64,000 bases of DNA from Psychrobacillus sp042945595 (GTDB lineage Bacteria; Bacillota; Bacilli; Bacillales_A; Planococcaceae). Position 1 is the stretch's first letter; the number at the start of each line of letters is the position of its first letter. A program made the position numbers and the translations under genes. The DNA lies in the NCBI RefSeq assembly GCF_042945595.1, contig NZ_CP168493.1, positions 1,612,001 through 1,676,000 of the forward strand, written 5' to 3'. Under the pieces are notes generated by a model. It saw nothing but the letters and a program-made list of their open reading frames with translations. It was not told where the DNA came from and did no database searches. Of this stretch, positions 50,970 to 57,874 are shown piece after piece.

Positions 50970-51827
50970 GTCGTTACCTATCCTGAATTTAAGTGTTTCA
51001 ATGAGACTAGGCAATTGGGGAAAGGAAGAGCTGGAACTGAAAAACGTCCTTTTATTGCCTAATTAATTCCAAATTGTATACATTTTCAAACAAGATTGCC
51101 AAAACAACATTCTGAGTGCCGACTGTTGTGACACTTAATTATTGATCAAAAACGTTTTGACCGACTAAAAGTTGACCATACTGGCATCAAAAGATACTAT
51201 CGTTCATAGATTTTGAAAATCAACAGTATCAACTGAATTCAGACGAGTTTTATGAAGAGGTTCTTGGGAAAAAGTCCAATTCCAATTGAATATACGTTTG
51301 CAGGTTAGGTTCAATTTTTGTTAAATTTGCAGATTTGAAATATTGCAAGCAATTGTTAGAAACAATCTTGCAGCTTTGAAGAAATTGATTCAGAAGGAAC
51401 TTTTTTTTATTTGAAGGGGGTGATGTATAAACGCTGCCAAATTATTGTAGAACGTAATGGGATTTTAATAAATGGAAAAAATGAAATGGTGCAGTTCATC
51501 ACGCTACTTTTCTTGTAGAGGATAGTGTAGTGGTAAATGGATGGAATGACCTGAGGAATTGGATTTCAAGCATCGGGTTATGTAAATCGTCACTTCTTTG
51601 AATAGCTTTATGAACCAGTTGCTGTACTAATTTTGTTTGAGTTTGCAAGAGAAGGAACAGGATTTATGGGTGATGAGACCTACGAAAAAGATTGTGAAAA
51701 ACTATTATTACCACCATTTTTAGAACCAAAACGTGAACAAATAGAGCAGTTAGTAAGGCAAATAGGTACAGTAAGAAACAAAAAAGATTTACGAAAGAAT
51801 ATGAGGTCAAATAATGAGTTTTATTAA
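50970..51827 (+). pseudogene. Ring-cleaving dioxygenase gene, decayed
   Basis: Pieces of a second VOC protein appear in order but in different frames. RQLGKGRAGTEKRP lies near 51012-51053, then KRFDRLKVDHTGIKRYY (from about 51150), NQQYQLNSDEFYEEVLG (about 51221), LLETI-type text near 51350, VHHATFLVEDSVVVNGWND near 51490 and GFQASGYVNRHFFE near 51556. The last open piece ends with FAREGTGFMGDETYEKDCEKLLLPPFLEPKREQIEQLVRQIGTV. Several frameshifts and stops break it. The left boundary is approximate. The FMN reductase downstream starts within its last codons, as expected for a former operon gene. Confidence 0.7.
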
Positions 51828-52413
51828 GAAATTATTCGGATCAAACACAAATGACCAGCTAACAGGAGGAAATGACATGTTAAAAATAGGGATTGTTTTA
51901 GGAAGTACACGTGAAGGACGCGTTAGTCCACAAGTAGGAAAATGGGTAAAAGAACTTGCAGACAAACGTGGAGACGCTGAATATGAAATCATTGACATCG
52001 CAGAATTTAAATTACCACTATTAGGTGAACCCGGTGGTGATGCATCAGGCGCAGCAGCTTGGTCATCAAAAATTAATAGTTGTGATGGATTTGTATTCAT
52101 CGTTCAAGAATACAACCATTCAATCACAGGTGCACTAAAAAATGCTTTAGATTACTTACGTGACGAATGGAACAATAAAGCTGCTGGTATAGTATCTTAC
52201 GGTTCAGTAGGCGGGGCTCGTGCAACAGAACATTTACGCGGTATTTTAAGTGAATTACTTGTTGCGCATGTTCGTGTACATCCGGCATTATCACTATTTA
52301 CTGACTTCGAAAACGGTAATGTATTTAAACCGGCAGACGTTCAAGTAGCGTCAGTGAACCAAATGTTAGACCAAGTTATACCTTGGACTACTGCATTAAA
52401 ACCTATACGTTAG
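51814..52413 (+). CDS. NADPH-dependent FMN reductase, second of the cluster
   Basis: 199 residues. The FMN loop GSTREGRVSPQVGKWVKELADKRGD begins near residue 30, and QEYNHSITGALKNALDYLRDEW near residue 98 is the conserved flavin/dimer segment. The start at 51814 has GAGG 7 bases upstream. A second start at 51877 (MLKIGIVLGST) has a better site, AGGAGGAAA, and would drop a 21-residue leader (MSFIKKLFGSNTND...); either is possible. It is the last gene of the cluster before the terminator at 52461. Confidence 0.83.
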   Translation: MSFIKKLFGSNTNDQLTGGNDMLKIGIVLGSTREGRVSPQVGKWVKELADKRGDAEYEIIDIAEFKLPLLGEPGGDASGAAAWSSKINSCDGFVFIVQEYNHSITGALKNALDYLRDEWNNKAAGIVSYGSVGGARATEHLRGILSELLVAHVRVHPALSLFTDFENGNVFKPADVQVASVNQMLDQVIPWTTALKPIR

Positions 52414-52460
52414 AAATTTTAAAGAAAATAAACAATAGTTAGAAATAGCAAAAATACTAA

Positions 52461-52508
52461 AAATAGTAGTACAAACCTAAGCTATGGTTTGTACTACTAT
52501 TTTCTTTG
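52461..52508 (+). terminator. Terminator of the MarR-dioxygenase cluster
   Basis: AAATAGTAGTACAAACC (52461-52477) pairs perfectly with GGTTTGTACTACTATTT (52486-52502), followed by TCTTTG. Confidence 0.85.
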
Positions 52509-52637
52509 ATGGATTGAAAGGTTACAGTTACAGGTCAAATGTTTGCTAATGGGGTAACAAAATGAAGAGGAAACTTGGAGGAAGAACCATGTAGGAGAGA
52601 TGGTTATAGTAAAACGTGTTAAAAGTTGCAAGCCCAG

Positions 52638-52733
52638 GATGTTACTGCACAAATTTTTTGGCTTAAGAATCGTCGACCCGAAAGATGGAGAGAAAGAGTG
52701 GAAATCAAAAATGAGCATGAGGGCACGTCGTCA
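52638..52733 (+). pseudogene. Remnant resembling a phage terminase small subunit
   Basis: In frame it reads DVTAQIFWLKNRRPERWRER followed by VEIKNEHEGTSS and a stop. A-x-I-F-W-L-K-N-R-x-P-x-x-W-R is a motif of phage small-terminase and related helix-turn-helix proteins. The upstream part has stops. Only a fragment survives in an otherwise gene-poor 890-base stretch (52414-53307). Confidence 0.4.
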
Positions 52734-52836
52734 TAAGTATCACAAAAATCCATTGTGCATCACCTAGTGGGAAAAAGCGATCCATTAGTTTATTGAAGCG
52801 TACGCTTTGGTAATAATGACTATAATTCTTCATACC

Positions 52837-53205
52837 CTATTTCTTAAAGAAGTGAAAAAGTATTTTTCCTACATCACAAATTGAAGCAAACCTTTGATAC
52901 ATTAATAGTAGAAAGTAAGTTAAAAGAGATGGAAATCCATCTCTTTTATATGTATTCGGAATTAAAGCATTTTCAATTTCAAATCGGATAAGTAATCTGC
53001 TATTGTTGAACCAATGTACATACGCTTCAAGTTCAAGTGTGGAAAAGTAACACACCCTATAGTTTTCGTATGTTCTAACATTCGATTTCACGGAACACTG
53101 GGTAAATTTACGCCAGTCTTTATAAAAGTTATCCGCTTGGGATTTTAGATGCAAGGCAACACTACTATAGGTGTTGAACGCTTGAAAGCATAAATCAGTG
53201 ACCAT
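52837..53205 (-). pseudogene. Possible transposase C-terminal remnant
   Basis: The minus frame contains YFSTLELEAYVHWFNNSRL, which looks like the end of an IS3-type integrase domain (E-L-x-x-Y-I-x-x-F/Y-N-N-x-R). The rest of the frame (MVTDLCFQAFNTYSSVALHL...) does not match that family, and no DDE core or terminal repeats are seen. A perfect hairpin AAAAGAGATGGA/TCCATCTCTTTT (52921-52946) lies inside. Treated as decayed mobile DNA. Confidence 0.3.
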
Positions 53206-53251
53206 AGATGTATTCCTTTGCGAATAAAAATTATTTCTTGATAATTATTGC

Positions 53252-53268
53252 TTAACATAGATTTAACA
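53252..53268 (+). promoter_or_regulatory. Direct repeat upstream of the two-component genes
   Basis: TTAACATAGATTTAACA: two TTAACA half-sites with a 5-base gap (11-bp period), 40 bases before the regulator gene. The same arrangement occurs at 55211 and 55784. Likely binding site of the response regulator itself. Confidence 0.6.
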
Positions 53269-53307
53269 CACACCTATTTAAAATAATGAAAATGAGGTGA
53301 TTACAAT

Positions 53308-53991
53308 ATGAGAATTCTTGTAGTTGAAGATGAGTTGGATTTACAGGAAGCTATCGCTGAGGGACTTAGAATAGAAGGGTATGCAGTTGATACCTGCAGT
53401 AATGGCGAAGATGCTTATGAACTGGCGTACGTTGGAATTTATGACTTAATTATACTTGACTTAAATCTTCCTAAAATGGACGGATTAAAGGTTTTAGATA
53501 AGATAAGAGAAGAAAAAAAAGAAGTAAAAGTCTTAATCCTTAGTGCAAGAAGTAGCGTAAATGACAAAGTTAAAGGTTTAGATATTGGTGCTAATGATTA
53601 TTTAACTAAACCATTCGACTTTGCAGAATTGGAAGCAAGAATAAGAAATTTATTAAGGTGGAAATTTGTACAAGAAAACAATCTTTTGTCTTGCGGGGAT
53701 ATAAAAATAGATTTGTCAAAGCGTATTGCACTTATAGATGAAAATGAATTAATGCTTACAAAAAAGGAATTTGCTTTACTTGAATACTTCCTGCTAAATC
53801 ATGAACGAGTTGTCAGTCAAGAAGAATTGATTGAACATGTTTGGGACCAAAATGCTGATAGTTTTAGTGGTGCTATTCGAGTTCACATAGCAACGCTACG
53901 AAAAAAACTGAAAGCTATTTTAGATTATGATCCAATACGTACAAAGATTGGTGAGGGATATTTTATTACTAAAAATGATGGTGATTCATGA
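53308..53991 (+). CDS. OmpR-family response regulator
   Basis: 227 residues. The receiver domain has the phospho-acceptor Asp51 (LIILDLNLPKMDG), acidic pair Glu8/Asp9 (VVEDELD) and Lys in LTKPF (about residue 101). The C-terminal winged helix (about 128-225) has the OmpR/PhoB pattern LTKKEFALLEYFLLNHERVVSQEELIEHVWDQNAD and ends GEGYFITK. It should act with the kinase whose start overlaps its last 4 bases, and probably binds the TTAACA direct repeats here and upstream of the peptide and ABC genes. Confidence 0.92.
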   Translation: MRILVVEDELDLQEAIAEGLRIEGYAVDTCSNGEDAYELAYVGIYDLIILDLNLPKMDGLKVLDKIREEKKEVKVLILSARSSVNDKVKGLDIGANDYLTKPFDFAELEARIRNLLRWKFVQENNLLSCGDIKIDLSKRIALIDENELMLTKKEFALLEYFLLNHERVVSQEELIEHVWDQNADSFSGAIRVHIATLRKKLKAILDYDPIRTKIGEGYFITKNDGDS

Positions 53992-55121
53992 TGTTTAAAA
54001 AAATGCCAATTCGATTGAGACTTACGTCAATGATGGTTATTTTATTAACGATTTGTTGTGTAGGACTTACATTAATTTTAAATTTTTCTGCAGGTATAAT
54101 GGCAACGAGAATTGATGCAGTCTCTGTATTACCAGCACAAGAGATTAGTGACGACATTGATGTGGTCGACAATCTCCAAGCGTCGATGATGTCTACACCA
54201 ACTGTAGTTGCACAACAAGCAAGAATAGACTTTCAGTTTGAGAGTGTTTTTTATATGTTTTTAATCATTGTCGGTGGTGGCATACTAACTTACTATGTAT
54301 CGGGTAAAGTGTTAAAGCCACTAGATATACTAAATAGTCAGATTAAGAACAGAACTGTGCAGAATCTATCGGAAACGATGGATATTCCACCTAGCGATGA
54401 TGAAATAGCTGAGCTTACGCAATCTTTTAATGAAATGACTTATAAGCTAAACGAAGCTTTTTTGATGCAAAGCCGCTTTTCTGTAAACGCAGCCCACGAG
54501 CTACGAACGCCACTCGCGGTTTTAAAAACAAAGGTGGATGTATTTAAAAAGAAAAACGCACACTCTACGGAAGAATATGATGCACTCATTACCGTAGTTG
54601 AAAAGCAAACGCAGCGACTATCGGAGCTTGTATTCACCCTTTTAGATATGACAAATATGAATGATGAATATGAGTATGAAGCTATTTGCTTGAAGGATGT
54701 TTTAGAAGATATTGTATTCGAACTTACTCATATTGCTAATGAAAAAAATGTGAAACTATTTTTGGATTGCGAGGATACAGTTGTTTACGGAAATACGGAC
54801 TTACTTTATCGAGCGTTTTATAACATTGTTGAAAACAGTATCAAATACAATGTTGACGGGGGAAATGTAATGATAAAAGGTAAATCGGAGAAAAATCAGA
54901 TGAAAATTGAAATCATAGACACAGGAATGGGAATCCCTGATGAGATGAAAAAGATTATATTTGAGCCGTTTTACCGAGTGGATACCTCACGCTCTCGTGA
55001 GGTGGGAGGCGTGGGATTGGGTCTTTCAATTGTGCAAAGCATCATAAATAAGCACAAAGGAAAAATTGCAGTTACAGACAATGAAAACGGCGGTACTTGT
55101 TTTAAGATTACTTTAAATTAA
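53988..55121 (+). CDS. Membrane sensor histidine kinase
   Basis: 377 residues. Two membrane helices (about 14-36 and 82-103) enclose a short extracytoplasmic loop of about 45 residues. HAMP and HisKA with His170 (NAAHELRTPLAVL) follow, then HATPase with ENSIKYN, DTGMGIP and GVGLGLSIVQS. The small loop is too short for a classic ligand domain, so it may sense within the membrane or through a partner such as the ABC transporter, as Bce-type kinases do (inference). The start overlaps the regulator gene by 4 bases. Confidence 0.92.
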   Translation: MMFKKMPIRLRLTSMMVILLTICCVGLTLILNFSAGIMATRIDAVSVLPAQEISDDIDVVDNLQASMMSTPTVVAQQARIDFQFESVFYMFLIIVGGGILTYYVSGKVLKPLDILNSQIKNRTVQNLSETMDIPPSDDEIAELTQSFNEMTYKLNEAFLMQSRFSVNAAHELRTPLAVLKTKVDVFKKKNAHSTEEYDALITVVEKQTQRLSELVFTLLDMTNMNDEYEYEAICLKDVLEDIVFELTHIANEKNVKLFLDCEDTVVYGNTDLLYRAFYNIVENSIKYNVDGGNVMIKGKSEKNQMKIEIIDTGMGIPDEMKKIIFEPFYRVDTSRSREVGGVGLGLSIVQSIINKHKGKIAVTDNENGGTCFKITLN

Positions 55122-55137
55122 ATTAATAGGATACGTA

Positions 55138-55184
55138 AAAGGCTTTGAATGGCGGTTATTACCGTGTATTCAAAGCTTTTTTCC
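55138..55184 (+). terminator. Terminator of the two-component genes
   Basis: AAAGGCTTTGAAT (55138-55150) pairs with ATTCAAAGCTTTT (55168-55180) with one wobble pair; an inner GGCGGT/ACCGTG stem and a T-run support it. Confidence 0.75.
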
Positions 55185-55210
55185 CTGTCGATTTTTGAGA
55201 AGTATTTCTC

Positions 55211-55241
55211 TTAACAAGGATTTAACATAACTTGTTATAAA
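55211..55241 (+). promoter_or_regulatory. TTAACA direct repeat and -10 of the small secreted-protein gene
   Basis: TTAACAAGGATTTAACA (55211-55227), then TATAAA at 55236-55241, 14 bases from the start of the second half-site. Same geometry as at 55784. Confidence 0.6.
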
Positions 55242-55348
55242 CTGGTGATATCAAGTAGAAAGTTTGCAGGCTATGCCGATGAAGTCGACGGTAAGCATTC
55301 TCTTGTGAAGAAGATAGAAAAGTTAAAACATTCTAGGAGGAATTTAAA

Positions 55349-55597
55349 ATGAAGAAAAAATTAACAATTGCTACACTTATGCTAGGGTTAACTGTTGTTA
55401 CAGGATCTGCATATGCTGCGAGCAACAACGACATGTGGGATACAACTAAATCCAGTGAGCCTGTCAACTTAGAAGAAATGGCTAAAGAAAAAGGCGTCAC
55501 GTTAGACGAACTAATTGCTCAGCTTGAAAAAGAAGGAAAGCTTATGAAAGCTGAAATAGTAACAGATTCCGTGGCAGCAGAAAAAAGCAATAAGTAA
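55349..55597 (+). CDS. Small secreted protein between kinase and ABC genes
   Basis: 82 residues. A type I signal peptide (MKKKLTIATLMLGLTVVTGSAYA, cut after about residue 24) leaves a mature chain of about 58 acidic residues. Its core EEMAKEKGVTLDELIAQLEKEGK resembles the short repeat-like helix of DUF2680-type secreted proteins. The ATG follows CTAGGAGG. It has its own TTAACA-controlled promoter, so it is probably induced with the kinase and transporter. It may be an exported sensor partner, immunity factor or transported peptide; nothing in the sequence decides this. Confidence 0.82.
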   Translation: MKKKLTIATLMLGLTVVTGSAYAASNNDMWDTTKSSEPVNLEEMAKEKGVTLDELIAQLEKEGKLMKAEIVTDSVAAEKSNK

Positions 55598-55710
55598 CAT
55601 TTAGACAGCTCAGTTGTTTACGAGTAAAGAAATAATTAGATTGATGCTATCGTAACAATGAAAACAGTGGTACGTGTTTTTAATTTTTAAAATAGATTAA
55701 CAGGATACAC

Positions 55711-55758
55711 AAAAGGCTTTGGATGACGGTTTTTACCGCTTATTCAAAGCCTTTTTCC
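55711..55758 (+). terminator. Terminator of the small secreted-protein gene
   Basis: AAAGGCTTTGGAT (55712-55724) pairs with ATTCAAAGCCTTT (55742-55754), one wobble pair, then TT. Homologous to the hairpin at 55138. Confidence 0.75.
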
Positions 55759-55783
55759 ATTGGATTTTCAAGAAATATTTCTC

Positions 55784-55814
55784 TTAACAAGGATTTAACT
55801 TGGATTGATATACA
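55784..55814 (+). promoter_or_regulatory. TTAACA direct repeat and -10 of the ABC transporter operon
   Basis: TTAACAAGGATTTAACT (55784-55800), then TATACA at 55809-55814, again 14 bases from the second half-site. Confidence 0.6.
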
Positions 55815-55930
55815 CTAGTGACCACAAGTAGAAAGGTTGTAGCGCATGCAGATGAAGTTTAGGGTATTTCAGATGGCAAACTTTCTCTTGTGGAGAAAAA
55901 AGTAGATTAAGTCAGATAGGGGAAAAATAA

Positions 55931-57874
55931 ATGTTTGAACTAAAGAATGTATCTAAAAAATATAACGGTGAATTTGCCTTGAATAATATCTCTGTTGCAA
56001 TGGGAAAAGGACTTAATTTTGTAGTCGGTGCTTCGGGAAGCGGAAAAACCACCTTGCTTAAAATCATGAGTGGTATGGAGCAGGATTTTGGCGGAGATGT
56101 TTCATATGGTGGTAAAGACATCAAAACATTAACAAACCAAGAGAAAAGCTATTTTTACAACAATATCTTTGGTTTCGTTTGGCAGGATTTTAATTTACTT
56201 GAGGATTTAACGGTGCTTGAGAATGTAGTGTTACCTCAGTATCTTAAAGTTGATCAAAAAACAAAGAATGCCGAGAAAACACTGAAAGAACTAAAGATTT
56301 TTGACATTGCGAATAAGAAAGTGAAATACCTCTCGGGCGGACAGAAACAGCGTGTTGCCATTGCACGAGAGCTTATGAAAAATCCTCAGGTAATTATTGC
56401 AGATGAGCCAACAAGTGCATTAGATGAAAAAAGTTCGAAGGTTACAATGGATATTTTAAGAGCGATTTCAAAAAGCAGAACGGTTATCATCGTGACGCAC
56501 GACACTTCTTTGATTAGCGATAAAGATAATATTTTTGAGCTTGATAAGGGCGAACTTGTTTCTTCCATTGACAACAGTCAGGCAAAAACTTCTGAACTCA
56601 AAATGCAGGATAATCATAACCTATCAGTTAAAAAAGCTTTTTCAATAGCGCGTACAGGGATAAAAAGAAATATTAGGAGTTTTACAGTATCTACACTTTC
56701 GCTAATGTTGGCGGTGATATTATTGCTTACAACACTTGGAGGAGCAATTAATAGCAGTAGTCAAGAATCGTTTGGTGAACATCTTGATACGTATGGTGAA
56801 GGTCTATTGGATATCAGTATTGTTGGGAGCTTTACAAGTGCTGGAGGAACAGACGGCAGCAAAGATGAAAAGCCGATTGCAGATGTAACTCAAGATATTG
56901 GTGGCTTGTATGAGCAGTATTCAAGTGATGAGCGTGTTGCCTTCACAGCCTTTTTACAAGCCCTTGATAACATCTCCATTACTGTGGACGGGGAAAATTA
57001 CACAGTGGCAAAATCGGGTAACGCTCCTGTTATAAATAAACTCGTAACGGGTAAAATGCCATCTGGTGCGGATAATGAGGTAGTTGTTCCTGAAAGCTTT
57101 GTAAAATCATTGGGGATTGAAGACAAACAAGCAATTGGTAAAAAAATTGATTTCAGTGTATCTATGTATAATTGGGATACAGGTGAACCTGTACTGAAAG
57201 ACGCTGAAATTAAAGCTACTATTGTAGGAGTAGCAGACACAACAATTGTTTATGAATATGAAGGTCAAATGAAGGAATACAGCATTGATGACTCCTTCTT
57301 TTTCAGTAAAACAGCTCTTGATGATTTGAGAAATCAGACTGATATTAAGGGGAACGAACCAAATTTCCTTATTCGAGCAAAAAAACCTGCCGATATGATT
57401 TCAATTAAAGATGAACTAAATGAACATGGCATCGCCCCTCTTGGCAGATTTGAACTTGTCGAAGATATTATTAGATTAAATACCCAAACAACAGAGCAAA
57501 CAAGCTCTGCAAGTACGATTATAGGATTTTTATCGATTGTTATGCTCATTACTATATTCCTTTTCACGGGTGTTATGAGAAAACGGGAATATGCGATTTA
57601 TAAAGTTAGCGGATTTAACAACCGTCATTTGAATTTGTTGAATGCAACCGAAATGATAACCGTAGCTGTCACTGGAATGTTATTACTGCTTGTAACATCT
57701 CCGCTGATCAATATAGCTACCGAAGCTTTGTTTTCTGTGAATATTCTTGATGCAAAAATGCTGTCAACAGGAATGCTTCTGATACTTGGTGTTGCTGTTA
57801 TTGCTTATGCTACAACTGTATTTGCCTATATGAGAACTAACATCGCAACAGCATTAAAGACCGGTGACCGATAA
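55931..57874 (+). CDS. ABC exporter half: ATPase fused to FtsX-type permease (A)
   Basis: 647 residues. The N-terminal ATPase (1-225) has Walker A GASGSGKTT (33-41), signature YLSGGQKQRVAIARE and Walker B VIIADEPTSALDE. A MacB-like permease follows: one helix near 252-272, an extracytoplasmic domain of about 245 residues, then three helices (about 535-555, 575-600, 615-635). Such proteins work by mechanotransmission, usually expelling peptides or moving lipoproteins and toxins. It should pair with the second fusion protein, whose start overlaps this stop by one base. The ATG follows AGGGGAAAA. Substrate unknown; the adjacent kinase suggests an antimicrobial peptide or envelope stress. Confidence 0.88.
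   Translation: MFELKNVSKKYNGEFALNNISVAMGKGLNFVVGASGSGKTTLLKIMSGMEQDFGGDVSYGGKDIKTLTNQEKSYFYNNIFGFVWQDFNLLEDLTVLENVVLPQYLKVDQKTKNAEKTLKELKIFDIANKKVKYLSGGQKQRVAIARELMKNPQVIIADEPTSALDEKSSKVTMDILRAISKSRTVIIVTHDTSLISDKDNIFELDKGELVSSIDNSQAKTSELKMQDNHNLSVKKAFSIARTGIKRNIRSFTVSTLSLMLAVILLLTTLGGAINSSSQESFGEHLDTYGEGLLDISIVGSFTSAGGTDGSKDEKPIADVTQDIGGLYEQYSSDERVAFTAFLQALDNISITVDGENYTVAKSGNAPVINKLVTGKMPSGADNEVVVPESFVKSLGIEDKQAIGKKIDFSVSMYNWDTGEPVLKDAEIKATIVGVADTTIVYEYEGQMKEYSIDDSFFFSKTALDDLRNQTDIKGNEPNFLIRAKKPADMISIKDELNEHGIAPLGRFELVEDIIRLNTQTTEQTSSASTIIGFLSIVMLITIFLFTGVMRKREYAIYKVSGFNNRHLNLLNATEMITVAVTGMLLLLVTSPLINIATEALFSVNILDAKMLSTGMLLILGVAVIAYATTVFAYMRTNIATALKTGDR

Larger units (their letters stand above)
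55080..55348 (+). repeat. Duplicated control segment, copy 1
   Basis: It runs from the last codons of the kinase gene through terminator, TTAACA direct repeat, promoter and leader to the start of the 82-residue gene. It aligns with 55658-55930 throughout, at roughly 70 percent by eye. Confidence 0.7.
55598..55930 (+). other. Intergenic region: second duplicated control segment
   Basis: 333 bases. The first 60 are unique; the rest is copy 2 of the control segment. It includes a decayed piece matching the end of the kinase gene (ATGAAAAC.GTGGTACGTGTTTT near 55658), although no kinase gene precedes it. Confidence 0.65.
55658..55930 (+). repeat. Duplicated control segment, copy 2
   Basis: Matches 55080-55348 in order: kinase-gene tail, terminator hairpin, TTAACA direct repeat, -10 and leader with GATGAAGT and TCTCTTGTG blocks. 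It ends at the start of the first ABC gene. Confidence 0.7.

Noticed and set aside
50841..51062. Open frame of 73 codons on the + strand
   Set aside because: TTG start without ribosome site; only its end (RQLGKGRAGTEKRP) resembles protein, and that belongs to the decayed dioxygenase.
52497..52718. Open frame of 73 codons on the minus strand
   Set aside because: Antisense to the terminase-like fragment; no recognisable features.
55250..55348. Small coding frame in the leader (AGYADEVDGKHSLVKKIEKLK)
   Set aside because: It has no start with ribosome site, and the duplicate at 55830-55915 has an in-frame stop, so coding is not supported.
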